A stretch of 64,000 nucleotides of DNA from Chloroflexota bacterium (GTDB taxonomy: Bacteria; Chloroflexota; Dehalococcoidia; Tepidiformales; Tepidiformaceae), in NCBI GenBank assembly GCA_026710655.1, contig JAPOQN010000035.1:62001-126000 (forward strand), written 5' to 3'. A program made the position numbers and the translations under genes. Under the pieces are notes generated by a model. It was not told the DNA's origin. It worked only from the letters and a program-made list of their open reading frames with translations, and did no database searches. Positions 8,403 to 16,539 of the stretch are shown piece after piece; within the stretch, counting starts at the first letter, position 1, and each line of letters opens with the position of its first letter.

Positions 8403-10331
8403 ATGTCGAAAGTACTGGGAATTGACCTGGGCACCACCAACAGCGCCATGGCCGTGATGGAAGCCGGCGAGCCTACCGTAGTGCCCAACGCCGAAGGCAC
8501 CCGCACCACCCCGTCGGTCGTCGCCCTCACCAAGTCGGGCGAGCGCCTCGTCGGTCAGGTGGCCAAGCGCCAGGCCATCACCAACCCCGAGCACACCGTC
8601 TACAGCATCAAGCGTTTCATGGGCCGCAAGCACGCCGATCCCGAGGTACAGCGCGGTTCCGGCTCCATGCCCTACCACATCAGCGCCGCTGCCAACGGCG
8701 ATGTGCAGGTGACCATGGGCGAAGGCGACCACAGCCCGCCCGAGATCAGCGCCATGATCCTGCAGAAGCTGAAAGCCGACGCTGAGGCCTACCTGGGTGA
8801 GACCGTCACCGACGCCGTCATCACCGTGCCTGCCTACTTCAACGATGCCCAGCGCCAAGCCACCCGGGACGCGGGCCGCATCGCCGGCTTCAACGTCCTC
8901 CGCATCATCAACGAGCCGACCGCCGCCTCCCTCGCCTACGGCCTCGACAAGAAGGCCGACGAGGTCATCGCCGTCTACGACCTCGGCGGCGGCACCTTCG
9001 ATATCTCCATCCTCGAGATCGGCGACGGCACCTTCCAGGTGCTCAGCACGAACGGCAATACCCACCTCGGCGGCGACGACTTCGACGACCGCATCATCGA
9101 CTGGCTTGTCGACGAGTTCCGCCAGGCCGAAGGCATCGACCTGCGCCAGGATCGCCAGGCCCTGCAGCGCCTCAAGGCGGAAGCCGAGAAGGCGAAGATC
9201 GAGCTCTCCAGCGCCCAGCAGTCCGAGGTCAACCTGCCCTTCATTACCGCTGACGCGAGCGGGCCCAAGCACCTCAACCTCACGCTCAGCCGGGCCAAGC
9301 TCGAGCAGCTCGTGGGCGACCTCCTGCGCGGCACCCTCGAGCCCGTCAAGAAGGCCCTCGACGACGCCGGCAAGGCCGCCGGCGATGTCGACGAGGTCGT
9401 GCTCGTGGGTGGCCAGACGCGCATGCCCGCGGTCCAGGGCCTTGTCGGGGAGTTCTTTGGCAAGGAGCCCCACAAGGGCGTCAACCCGGACGAGGTCGTC
9501 GCTGTCGGCGCCGCCATCCAGGCGGGCGTGCTCATGGGCGATGTGCAGGACGTGCTCCTGCTCGACGTCACCCCCCTCACCCTCGGCATCGAGACCCTGG
9601 GCGGCGTGATGACGACCATCATCCCCCGCAACACCACCATCCCCACCGCCAAGAGCCAGGTGTTCAGCACCGCCGCCGACAACCAGCCCAGCGTCGAGAT
9701 CCACGTCCTCCAAGGCGAGCGCCCGATGGCCCCGGACAACAAATCGCTCGGGAAGTTCACGCTCGACGGCATCCTCCCCGCCCCCCGAGGTGTCCCCCAG
9801 ATCGAGGTCACCTTCGATATCGACGCGAACGGTATCGTCAACGTGAGCGCCGCCGACAAGGGCACCGGCCGCGAGCAGAAGATCACTATCCAGGCCTCCA
9901 GCGGCCTCAGCGAGGAAGAGATCCAGCAGATGCAGCGGGACGCCGAGCTGCATGCCGACGAGGACCTCCGCCGCCGCGAGATGATCGAGCTGCGCAACCT
10001 CGCCGACAGCGCCGCCTACCAGGCGGAGAAGACCCTCGCCGACAACGCCGACAAGATCGACGAGGCCCTCAAGGCCGATGTCGAGGAGAAGGTGAAGGCG
10101 GTCCGCGAGGCCCTCGAAGCCGAGGGCGACGACGACGCCACGAAGGAACGTATCCAGACCGCGCTCGATGCCCTCACGGAGGCCCTGCAGAAGGTGGGCG
10201 AGTCCGTCTACGGCCAGCAGGGCGATGGGCCCGGACCCGACGGCGCCCCCGGAGGCGGCTTCGATGACGGCGCCGGCGCCGGTGGCGCTGCCGAGGAGGG
10301 CACCGTCGAGGGCGAGTTCCGCGAGGTCTAG
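8403..10331 (+). CDS. dnaK: molecular chaperone DnaK (Hsp70)
   Basis: A 642-residue Hsp70. The ATPase domain opens with [14 protein letters not shown] and contains [11 protein letters not shown] and [12 protein letters not shown]; the substrate-binding domain has [14 protein letters not shown] and the helical lid runs to a Gly/Asp-rich tail ending EGEFREV. A good ribosome site (AGGAGGA) precedes the ATG. Transcribed with hrcA and grpE under CIRCE control. No dnaJ follows here; an unrelated aldolase begins 20 bases later. The GrpE-DnaK-DnaJ machine must take DnaJ from another locus. Confidence 0.98.
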   Translation: MSKVLGIDLGTTNSAMAVMEAGEPTVVPNAEGTRTTPSVVALTKSGERLVGQVAKRQAITNPEHTVYSIKRFMGRKHADPEVQRGSGSMPYHISAAANGDVQVTMGEGDHSPPEISAMILQKLKADAEAYLGETVTDAVITVPAYFNDAQRQATRDAGRIAGFNVLRIINEPTAASLAYGLDKKADEVIAVYDLGGGTFDISILEIGDGTFQVLSTNGNTHLGGDDFDDRIIDWLVDEFRQAEGIDLRQDRQALQRLKAEAEKAKIELSSAQQSEVNLPFITADASGPKHLNLTLSRAKLEQLVGDLLRGTLEPVKKALDDAGKAAGDVDEVVLVGGQTRMPAVQGLVGEFFGKEPHKGVNPDEVVAVGAAIQAGVLMGDVQDVLLLDVTPLTLGIETLGGVMTTIIPRNTTIPTAKSQVFSTAADNQPSVEIHVLQGERPMAPDNKSLGKFTLDGILPAPRGVPQIEVTFDIDANGIVNVSAADKGTGREQKITIQASSGLSEEEIQQMQRDAELHADEDLRRREMIELRNLADSAAYQAEKTLADNADKIDEALKADVEEKVKAVREALEAEGDDDATKERIQTALDALTEALQKVGESVYGQQGDGPGPDGAPGGGFDDGAGAGGAAEEGTVEGEFREV

Positions 10332-10351
10332 CGAGGCCCTATCCTCCTCGC

Positions 10352-10906
10352 ATGCCCGTTCCCGAGAAGACGCTGCGTGAGCTGGCAGGGGTCGGTCGCG
10401 ACCTCTACCAGCTCGGCATGGTCAGCAGCCGCGGCGGCAATCTCAGCATCCGCGACGGCCACTCCCTCTGGATCACGGGTACGGGCACGGCGCTCGGCCA
10501 CCTGAAGACGCTCGACATCAGCCGCGTCTTCCCCGATGGCCAGCACGAGGCCCCGCCCCCCTCCAGCGACACCATCCTCCACTGGACTATCTACGCCACC
10601 ACCCAGGCCGGCGCGATCGCCCACGCCCATCCCCATCACGCCATCGCCCTCTCCTACGACCGCGACGTCTTCAAGCCCGCGGACCTGGAGGGCCAGATGC
10701 ACATCCCCTCCGTTCCCGTCATCGAGCAGGGGCCGTTGCAGGAACAGAAGATCGCCGATGCCCTGCGCGAGTCGCGCGTTGCCCTGCTGCAGGGCCACGG
10801 CGCCTACGCCCGCGGCGGCTCCCTCTGGGACGCCCTCCACTGGCTCACCGCCCTCGAGGAGAGCGCCCATATCGCCTGGCTCCGCCAGGCCATCGACCGG
10901 AGCTAG
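10352..10906 (+). CDS. class II aldolase/adducin-family protein
   Basis: A 184-residue protein of the AraD/FucA zinc-aldolase fold. GMVSSRGGNLSIRDG is the family phosphate/substrate loop, AHAHPHHAIALSYD supplies zinc-binding histidines, and LLQGHGAYARGG the third. Members cleave or epimerise phosphorylated sugars such as fuculose- or ribulose-phosphate; the substrate cannot be assigned. A little shorter than typical aldolases (about 210 residues). A small inverted repeat (GCGAGG/CCTCGC) separates it from dnaK. Its end overlaps the convergent ferredoxin gene by four bases. Confidence 0.85.
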   Translation: MPVPEKTLRELAGVGRDLYQLGMVSSRGGNLSIRDGHSLWITGTGTALGHLKTLDISRVFPDGQHEAPPPSSDTILHWTIYATTQAGAIAHAHPHHAIALSYDRDVFKPADLEGQMHIPSVPVIEQGPLQEQKIADALRESRVALLQGHGAYARGGSLWDALHWLTALEESAHIAWLRQAIDRS

Positions 10907-11130
10907 CCCGTCGCGTACAGCTTCGTCACCGTTACGGCCTCGACGGGGCAGCGCACGACGCACAGGTCGCAGAGGATGCACTCGTCCACGTTCTCGTCGA
11001 TGACCCGCGCGACCCGCTCGCCCGGCTCCCGCTCGAGGATGTCGACCGGACAACTCTGCACGCACTCGCGGCAGGCCGGTTCGGAGGCGCACGCCCCCTC
11101 GTCGATGGTCACCTCGATGAAGAGCCCCAC
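10903..11130 (-). CDS. 2[4Fe-4S] ferredoxin
   Basis: A 75-residue ferredoxin with two cluster motifs. The first is CASEPACRECVQSCP (C-x5-C-x2-C-x3-CP) and the second CILCDLCVVRCP (C-x2-C-x2-C-x3-CP). The long first loop is common in ferredoxins of aerobic Chloroflexota and Actinobacteria. An electron carrier; no partner enzyme is adjacent. Its start is only a few bases from the divergent amidohydrolase start. Confidence 0.92.
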   Translation of the reverse strand: MGLFIEVTIDEGACASEPACRECVQSCPVDILEREPGERVARVIDENVDECILCDLCVVRCPVEAVTVTKLYATG

Positions 11131-11166
11131 GGGATGAGCCTACCCCATCTGCTACGATCGTCGTCC

Positions 11167-11997
11167 GTGACAATCGACGCCCACACGCACCTCTTCCCGC
11201 CTGCGCAGGCGCAGGCCCGCGACGCCATCGCGAGCCGCGACGCGGGCTTCGCCGAGATCTACGGCGATCCCGCCGCGGCCATTGCCGATGCGCCCTCGCT
11301 CCTTGGCGCTCTGCGCGAGGACGGCATCGAGGCGGCGGTCGCGCTCGGCTTCGCCTTCGCGGACGAGCGCGACGTCGCCGAGCAGAACGAGTACCTCCTC
11401 GCCGTCGCCGCTGAGACGCCCCGCGCGATCGTGCCCTTTGCCACGGTCAATCCCGCCCTCCCCGGCTGGGAGCGCGAGGCGCGCCGGGCGCTCGACCAGG
11501 GCGCTCGCGGCTTCGGCGAACTTCGCCCCGGTACGCAGGGCTGGGACCCGCTCGGGTCCGAGGGCCGGCGTCTCGCCGCCCTCGCCGGCGAGGCGGGCGC
11601 CGCCCTCCTCTGGCACAGCAGCGAACCCGTCGGCCATCGCTATCCCGGCAAGGATGGCGGCCTCTCCGCCGCGGAGCTGATCGAGGTCGCCACCGCCGCC
11701 CCGGAGGTCACGATGGTGGGAGCGCACCTGGGAGCGGGCGCCTCCTTCTACCTCTCCATGCCCGAGGTCCGCGAGGCCGCCCCCAACCTCCTCTTCGATA
11801 CAGCCGCGGCCAGCCTGCTTTACGATTCCGGGGCGATCGCTCGTCTTGTAGCGTCGGCGGGGGCGGAACGCGTCCTCTTCGGTTCGGACTTTCCCCTGCG
11901 AAGGCCGGGGACCGAGCTGAAAGGGGTGCTCGACGGCCTCGACACCGCCACTGGCGAGGCGATCGCCAGCGGGAACGCCCGCAAACGATTGTGCTGA
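11167..11997 (+). CDS. amidohydrolase family protein (TIM-barrel metal hydrolase)
   Basis: A 276-residue amidohydrolase_2-type protein. TIDAHTHLFPP gives the HxH metal motif at the N terminus; VGAHLGAGASFYL and the C-terminal FGSDFPLRRPG supply the later His and Asp ligands. The family performs hydrolysis or non-oxidative decarboxylation (ACMS-decarboxylase-like); substrate unknown. I start at GTG 11167, which puts the metal motif at residues 4-6; an ATG at 11134 is in frame but would nearly touch the divergent ferredoxin start. One base separates its stop from the next ATG. Confidence 0.85.
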   Translation: MTIDAHTHLFPPAQAQARDAIASRDAGFAEIYGDPAAAIADAPSLLGALREDGIEAAVALGFAFADERDVAEQNEYLLAVAAETPRAIVPFATVNPALPGWEREARRALDQGARGFGELRPGTQGWDPLGSEGRRLAALAGEAGAALLWHSSEPVGHRYPGKDGGLSAAELIEVATAAPEVTMVGAHLGAGASFYLSMPEVREAAPNLLFDTAAASLLYDSGAIARLVASAGAERVLFGSDFPLRRPGTELKGVLDGLDTATGEAIASGNARKRLC

Positions 11998-11998
11998 C

Positions 11999-12607
11999 AT
12001 GACCGAACCACACGAAAAGTCTCACCGCCTCTTCGTCGCCTGCGAACTTCCCGAGGATGTCCGCCAGGCCGTCGGCGGCCTTGTCGAGAACCTGCGCGAG
12101 CAGAGCGACGGCGCCGTCCGCTGGGTGAACCCCGCAAGCCTGCACGTCACCCTCAAGTTCCTCGGCGAGGTGCCCGAGCGGCAGATTCCCTCTGTCAAGG
12201 TCGCCCTGCAGGAAGCTGTCGTGCGCCACTCGGCCTTCTTCCTCGAGCTTTCCAACATCGGTTCGTTCGGGGGACGCGAGGGCCTGCGCGTGATGTGGGC
12301 TGCTGTCGCCGGCGATGTCCTCCGCCTCGAAGCCCTCGCCCGCGACGTCAACCGCGCCCTCTCCGTCGTCGGCTTCGAGCCGGAGACGCGCCCCTTCCGC
12401 CCGCACCTCACGCTGGGCCGCGTTCGCAACGAAGTCTCGACGCGCCAGCGGGCCGAGCTTGAGGTGGCCGTCGGCAAGACAGAGATTCCCGAGTGCGAGT
12501 GGCGCACGACCGAGATATCGCTCGTCCGCAGTCGCCTCCAGCCCGGCGGCGCCCGCCACGACACCGTCGCCACCTTCCCCCTCCGCGCCCCTCTGGCCCA
12601 GGGCTGA
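11999..12607 (+). CDS. thpR: RNA 2',3'-cyclic phosphodiesterase
   Basis: A 202-residue 2H-phosphoesterase (formerly 2'-5' RNA ligase family). The two catalytic HxT(x) motifs are plain: HVTLKFLGEVPE near residue 49 and HLTLGRVRN near residue 136. The N terminus RLFVACELPEDVRQAV is typical. Hydrolyses 2',3'-cyclic phosphates at RNA ends to 2'-phosphates. Begins one base after the amidohydrolase stop, so the two are probably co-transcribed. Confidence 0.94.
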   Translation: MTEPHEKSHRLFVACELPEDVRQAVGGLVENLREQSDGAVRWVNPASLHVTLKFLGEVPERQIPSVKVALQEAVVRHSAFFLELSNIGSFGGREGLRVMWAAVAGDVLRLEALARDVNRALSVVGFEPETRPFRPHLTLGRVRNEVSTRQRAELEVAVGKTEIPECEWRTTEISLVRSRLQPGGARHDTVATFPLRAPLAQG

Positions 12608-12677
12608 CCGCACCCGGGCAGCCGCTTCGCCGTTCGGGCGAGATGCGTAGGATTCCCGCGGAGAGAGGAGCGGACCG

Positions 12678-13604
12678 ATGGCAGCAGACGCGCACCCCGA
12701 GCCTAGCGAAGAGGAGGTCCGCTCCTACTTCGAAACGTGCAGCAACTGGGGCCGCTGGGGACCCGATGACAGCGCCGGCACGATCAACCTGATCACCCCC
12801 GAGAAGCGCCGCGAGGCCGCCTCGCTCGTGCAGAGCGGCCGCTCCGTCTCCTGCTCCTACCCGCTCAATACGCAGGGTGCCCCCGGTAACTTGAACCCCG
12901 CCCAGCACTTCATGCGCATCGGCCCCGCCGCCTCCGCCGACTACATCGGCCTCGTCTTCCACGGCTACGCGACCACCCACGTCGATGCCCTCTGCCACAT
13001 CTTCTGGGAAGGGAAGATGTGGAACGGCAAGGAGGCCGCCGAGGAGGTCACCTCCGCCGGCGCCCGCACCGGCGCGGTTGCCGCCTGGAAGGACGGCATC
13101 ATCACGCGCGGCGTGCTCCTCGATATCCCCCGCCTGCGCGGGACCGACTACGTGACCCCCGACCGGCCGACCCGAGGCTGGGAGCTGGAGGCCGCCGCCG
13201 AGGCCGAGGGCGTCGAGCTGCGCCCCGGCGACGCCGTGCTCGTGCGCGGCGCGCGCCCCGCCTTCCTCGCCGACAACCCCGGAATGGTGCCCGGTATCCC
13301 GCCCACCCCCGGCCTCCACGTCGACTGCGTGCCCGTGCTCAAGCAGGCGGACGCCGCCATCCTCGGCTGGGACATGCTCGACTCCCGCCCCCACCCCTAC
13401 ACCGATTTCGCCGACGCTCCGGGCGGCCCCGTGCACGTTTTCACCATCGTCTTCATGGGCCTGCCCCTGCTCGACAACGCCTTCCTCGACCCGCTGGCGG
13501 AGGCCTGCGCCGAGGAAGGCCGCTGGGAGTTCATGCTCAACATCGCGCCCCTGCACGTGCGTGGCGGCACCGGCTCGCCCGTGAACCCCATCGCCGTGTT
13601 CTGA
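12678..13604 (+). CDS. cyclase-family (KynB-like) metal hydrolase
   Basis: A 308-residue member of the cyclase/kynurenine-formamidase superfamily. The metal site HGYATTHVDALCHIFW has the HxxxHxD...H pattern; NWGRWGPDDSAGTINLITPEK is characteristic of the longer bacterial members. LGWDMLD and NIAPLHVRGGTGSPVNPIAVF close the fold. Many homologs hydrolyse amides or esters of unknown nature. GAGAGGAGCGG before the ATG is a good ribosome site. Same strand as the PIG-L gene 46 bases downstream. Confidence 0.88.
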   Translation: MAADAHPEPSEEEVRSYFETCSNWGRWGPDDSAGTINLITPEKRREAASLVQSGRSVSCSYPLNTQGAPGNLNPAQHFMRIGPAASADYIGLVFHGYATTHVDALCHIFWEGKMWNGKEAAEEVTSAGARTGAVAAWKDGIITRGVLLDIPRLRGTDYVTPDRPTRGWELEAAAEAEGVELRPGDAVLVRGARPAFLADNPGMVPGIPPTPGLHVDCVPVLKQADAAILGWDMLDSRPHPYTDFADAPGGPVHVFTIVFMGLPLLDNAFLDPLAEACAEEGRWEFMLNIAPLHVRGGTGSPVNPIAVF

Positions 13605-13650
13605 GCCTTCCCCATCCCCTGACACCCCACACTACGGAGGACGTTTCCCC

Positions 13651-14418
13651 ATGACCGAGAACGGTACCGAGGAGTTCCACCCCGACCGCGCCATGGTCGT
13701 CGTCGCCCACCCCGACGACGCCGAGTTCATGGTGGCCGGCACCGCTGCCAGGTGGGCTGCGCGCGGCGCCGAGGTGACCTACGTCGTCATCACCAACGGC
13801 AACAAGGGCAGCGAGGACCCGGAGATGACCTCCACCCGCCTGGCCGAGATCCGCGAGGCCGAGCAGCGCGCCGCGGGCCGCATCCTCGGCGTCAAGAACT
13901 TCGAGTTCCTGGGCTACGAGGATGGCTACCTTGAGCACACGCTCGACCTGCGCCGCGACATCACCCGCCTCATCCGCAAGTACCGCCCCGACGTCGTCGT
14001 CACCTTCGACCCCACCGCCCGCTTCATGTTCGACGCCTACGCGAACCACCCCGACCACCGCGCCGCCGGGGACGCCACCGTCGACGCCATCTTCCCCAGC
14101 GCCCGCGACCGCCTCACCTTCCCCGAGCTGCTGGTCGATGGGCTGGAGCCGCACAAGGTGAAGCAGCTCTGGATGGGCTCGGGCGGCGCCGCCAACGCCA
14201 ACGTCTGGGTCGACATCACCGAGACGATCGAGCTCAAGAAGAAGGCGCTCGCCGCCCCCCCCAGCCAGCTCAGCGAGGAGGTGGCGGAGTTCGCGAGCCA
14301 GATGGCGCGGGGCACGGCCGAGAGCCAGGAGTTCGAGTACGCCGAGGCCTTCCGCCGCATCATCTTCGACCAGCCCCGCGAGGCCCGCCTCGCGCAGCGG
14401 CGGCAGGAGTCCGGCTAG
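13651..14418 (+). CDS. PIG-L/LmbE-type deacetylase
   Basis: A 255-residue zinc N-deacetylase. VVVAHPDDAEFMVAGT carries the AHPDD metal motif and YANHPDHRAAG the second histidine cluster. These enzymes remove acetyl groups from GlcNAc-type substrates (for example GlcNAc-inositol in mycothiol synthesis or bacillithiol intermediates). The C-terminal part (ETIELKKKALAAPPSQL) follows the family pattern. No thiol-synthesis genes are adjacent, so the substrate is open. A GGAGGA site precedes the ATG. Its stop overlaps the convergent VOC gene by four bases. Confidence 0.92.
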   Translation: MTENGTEEFHPDRAMVVVAHPDDAEFMVAGTAARWAARGAEVTYVVITNGNKGSEDPEMTSTRLAEIREAEQRAAGRILGVKNFEFLGYEDGYLEHTLDLRRDITRLIRKYRPDVVVTFDPTARFMFDAYANHPDHRAAGDATVDAIFPSARDRLTFPELLVDGLEPHKVKQLWMGSGGAANANVWVDITETIELKKKALAAPPSQLSEEVAEFASQMARGTAESQEFEYAEAFRRIIFDQPREARLAQRRQESG

Positions 14419-14822
14419 GGCGCCCGTATCTCCGAGAAGGCGAGGACGTTGCCGTCCGGGTCGCGGAAGAAAGCCATCCACTCCTCCGCGCCCGCCGGTC
14501 CGAAGTTGCCCGCCTCATCCTTGTTGATGAGGGTGGGCGCCTCCTCGATGGTCACGCCCGCCTCGCGCAAAGCCGCCACCGACGCGTCCAGGTCATCGAC
14601 GCTGAAATACAACGGCGACCCCTCGTGCTCGAACGCTCCCGGGATGGCGTCGAGCATCAGCCGCACGCCCCCGATGTCGAAGAACGCAAGCCCCGGCGGG
14701 TCGAACGTCGCGATGTGGCTCGCCCCCAGCACGTCCCGGTAGAACGCCACCGACCGCTCCAGGTCGGTGCTGCGCTGCGCGACCTGTCGGAAGGCGTCTA
14801 CCGAAAGGGGACCGTCGGTCAC
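14415..14822 (-). CDS. VOC-family (glyoxalase/bleomycin-resistance fold) protein
   Basis: A 135-residue vicinal-oxygen-chelate protein. QVAQRSTDLERSVAFYRDVLG, GGVRLMLDA, GSPLYFSVDDLDASVAALREAGV and FFRDPDGNVLAFSEI trace the paired beta-alpha-beta-beta-beta modules. Members include lyases, epimerases and binding proteins; the reaction is not evident. The GTG start overlaps the stop of the upstream SDR gene (GTGA), so the two are translationally coupled. A longer in-frame extension upstream is a shadow of the SDR gene. Confidence 0.87.
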   Translation of the reverse strand: MTDGPLSVDAFRQVAQRSTDLERSVAFYRDVLGASHIATFDPPGLAFFDIGGVRLMLDAIPGAFEHEGSPLYFSVDDLDASVAALREAGVTIEEAPTLINKDEAGNFGPAGAEEWMAFFRDPDGNVLAFSEIRAP

Positions 14823-15631
14823 TGCTGCGGAACGGGCCGTCGGCGGGTCTCCGGCAGCCGCAGGAGGTGGTTCCCGCCGTCCACGGGGATGACCTGCCCG
14901 GTGATGTCGCCGAACAGGTCGCTTGCCACCGCCAGCGTCACGTCCGCGCAGTCGTCGACCGTCGTGATGCGTCCCAGCGGCGTCTGCTCGATGAAGCCCG
15001 CCGCCGTTGGGTTGTCGTCCGAGATCTCGACCCGCGCCTCGTCGATGGGCGTGCCCCCGCCGTAGTTGTTCATGGCCGTCGGCACGAACGTCGGCGCGAC
15101 CGCATTCACCCGCACCTGGTCCGGGCCGAACTCGCGCGCTGCGATCTTCGTGGCGAAGTTGATGGCCGCCTTCGGTGCGGAGTATGGGGTCAGCCCCGTC
15201 GGGATCGAGATCGCCGTCGTCGACGTGATGTTGATGAGGGAGCCGCCCCCGCTCGCCGCGATAGCGTTGCCGAAGTGCTTCATGAAGTAGATGAAGCCGA
15301 AGTACTGGATATCGGCGACCTCGTGGAGCATCTCCGGCGTGATGTCCCTGATTGGGGAGCTCCGCACGATGCCCGCGGAGTTCACGGCCACATCGAGCCG
15401 GCCCCACTTCTCCATCGCCGTGTCGGCCAGCGCCTTCAGGTCGTCGTGATCGCGTCCGTCGCAGCGACCCGCCGTCCCGCCGATCTTGTCCGCCAGCTTC
15501 TCCAGGTTCTCGACTCGCCGGGCCGCCACGATCACGTCCGCGCCATGCTCAGCGAACCGCTCGCAGATGGCCCAGCCGATCCCGCTCGAGGCCCCCAGTA
15601 CGACAGCCTTTTTCCCTTCCAGCAGCTTCAT
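14819..15631 (-). CDS. short-chain dehydrogenase/reductase
   Basis: A 270-residue classical SDR. VVLGASSGIGWAICERFAEHGA is the cofactor loop (GxxxGxG), NSAGIVRSS replaces the usual NNAG, ITSTTA holds the catalytic Ser, and YSAPKAA is the Tyr-x3-Lys pair. ITGQVIPVDGGNHLL is the standard C-terminal segment. An NAD(P)-dependent alcohol/ketone oxidoreductase of unknown substrate, coupled to a VOC protein. It diverges from the selenoprotein gene with about 120 bases between starts. Confidence 0.93.
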   Translation of the reverse strand: MKLLEGKKAVVLGASSGIGWAICERFAEHGADVIVAARRVENLEKLADKIGGTAGRCDGRDHDDLKALADTAMEKWGRLDVAVNSAGIVRSSPIRDITPEMLHEVADIQYFGFIYFMKHFGNAIAASGGGSLINITSTTAISIPTGLTPYSAPKAAINFATKIAAREFGPDQVRVNAVAPTFVPTAMNNYGGGTPIDEARVEISDDNPTAAGFIEQTPLGRITTVDDCADVTLAVASDLFGDITGQVIPVDGGNHLLRLPETRRRPVPQQ

Positions 15632-15667
15632 CCGTCACTCTCCGAACATTCGCCCCGCGAACAGGGC

Positions 15668-15673
15668 TATACT
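15668..15673 (+). promoter_or_regulatory. possible -10 box of the selenoprotein gene
   Basis: TATACT, close to the TATAAT consensus, lies 80 bases before the ATG at 15754 in a region of otherwise high G+C. No convincing -35 was found at the right spacing, so the promoter assignment is tentative. Confidence 0.35.
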
Positions 15674-15753
15674 CTCGGGCAGGATACGCGAAGGCGCGGA
15701 ACCGGTCGGCTGCGGCATGGGTTGCAACCCCGGAGAGCGCGAAGGAGCAGGCA

Positions 15754-16359
15754 ATGCCGAGAGTCAAGGAAGTCGGTGGAATGGAGGGGTTTGGCGGCGT
15801 CTACGGGCACCGCCCCGACCTCTTCAAGGGGTTCATGTTCAACTACGGGCTGCTGTGGTCCCACAGCACCCTCGATCCGCTCCTCAAGGAGCTCATCCGT
15901 CTCTATTCGTCCAACACCAACGGATGTCGTTACTGAATCCCTGCTCGTACTGCTGCGGCGCAGCAGGAAGGCATGACCGAGGAGATGATTCAGCAGGCGC
16001 TGGACTTCCGGAACTCGGACCTCCCCGACTACATCAAGATCGCGCTCGAGCTCGCTGAGGACTTCATCCTCAACCACGCGAACAACGTCGATGACGCGTT
16101 CATGGATCGTCTGAAGGAGTACTTCAGCGAGGACCAGATCGTCGAGATCACCATCGGTATCGGCATCTGGGACGCGGTCCACAAGTTCAACAACGTCTTC
16201 GACGTGCCCCCGCCCGTGGAGGACGGCCTCTTCGTCCTCGAACGGCTGGCCGACGTCCCCGAGGACATGCGCCACCTCGTGACGCATCTCGACGGCGACG
16301 GCAATCCCATGGATCGCTGGCAGCCGGGCGAGGCGGAAGCCGCGGGAGGCGCCTCCTAG
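15754..16359 (+). CDS. AhpD-like/carboxymuconolactone decarboxylase-family selenoprotein (in-frame TGA = Sec61)
   Basis: The frame from ATG 15754 to TAG 16359 is open except for one TGA at 15934-15936. Reading through gives 201 residues. Residues 54-60 are NTNGCRY, then the TGA (position 61), then IPARTAAAQQEGMTEEMI and a helical C terminus. AhpD-fold proteins have an active-site CxxC with a Glu 12 residues before the first Cys; here Glu46, Cys58 and the TGA at position 61 reproduce that spacing, so the TGA replaces the second active-site Cys. A SECIS-like hairpin follows 13 bases later. AAGGAG six bases before the ATG is a strong ribosome site. Both halves keep family character, which argues against decay. 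Probable function: selenol-thiol redox or peroxide/peroxynitrite defence; the exact partner is unknown. The AhpD resolving-site His (CxxCxxxH) is Arg65. A conventional caller would split it into 15754-15936 and 15973-16359. Confidence 0.85.
15950..15966 (+). promoter_or_regulatory. SECIS-like hairpin downstream of the in-frame TGA
   Basis: CTGCTGC and GCAGCAG make a perfect 7-bp stem around the loop GGC. The loop begins 20 bases after the TGA. Bacterial SECIS elements lie directly downstream of the UGA, with the apical loop roughly 16-37 bases away and a G in the first two loop positions; this one satisfies both (GG). A competing outer pairing, CCTGCT with AGCAGG, is possible. SelB binding is inferred. 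Confidence 0.75.
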
Positions 16360-16393
16360 GCGCGCTCCCCTCCGGCCTGTTGGAACTGCCGGG

Positions 16394-16440
16394 ACGCCCG
16401 GTGATGGCTCTGTGCCACGCCGGGCGTTCTTGTGTGTTGG
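16394..16440 (+). terminator. terminator after the selenoprotein gene
   Basis: ACGCCCGG (16394-16401) pairs with CCGGGCGT (16420-16427), followed by a T/G-rich stretch (TCTTGTGTGTTGG). It lies 35 bases after the selenoprotein stop and just past the end of the minus-strand histidine kinase transcript, so it may serve both. Confidence 0.6.
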
Positions 16441-16449
16441 TCAGCGGCC

Positions 16450-16530
16450 TCAGCGCCGCCACTTCTGCCAGGCCGCGTAGATCAGGCCGGCCAGCAACCC
16501 TCCCCCGAACGTGATGAAGAGGTACTCCAC
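16450..16530 (-). CDS. possible 26-residue membrane miniprotein
   Basis: A GTG-started frame directly downstream of the histidine kinase (nine bases after its stop) encodes 26 residues: a hydrophobic stretch EYLFITFGGGLLAGLIYAA followed by WQKWRR and a stop. One glycine-rich membrane helix with a basic C-terminal end fits a small single-pass membrane protein, topology undecided. The upstream AGGG is a weak ribosome site. It could be chance, but the size, hydrophobicity and position before a terminator are suggestive. Confidence 0.35.
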   Translation of the reverse strand: MEYLFITFGGGLLAGLIYAAWQKWRR

Positions 16531-16539
16531 GATCGCGCC

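Noticed and set aside
8283..9953. Long minus-strand ORF opposite dnaK (556 residues)
   Set aside because: Antisense shadow of a GC-rich gene: no recognisable domain, biased composition typical of complement frames, and dnaK is unambiguous.
10331..10351. Terminator hairpin between dnaK and the aldolase
   Set aside because: GCGAGG/CCTCGC is short (6 bp), ends directly at the aldolase ATG and has no T-run.
15754..15936. Short ORF ending at TGA, followed by a second ORF from ATG 15973
   Set aside because: Both lie in one frame and together form one AhpD-like protein; a stop mutation or frameshift is less likely than UGA readthrough because the TGA is at an active-site Cys and a SECIS-like hairpin follows.
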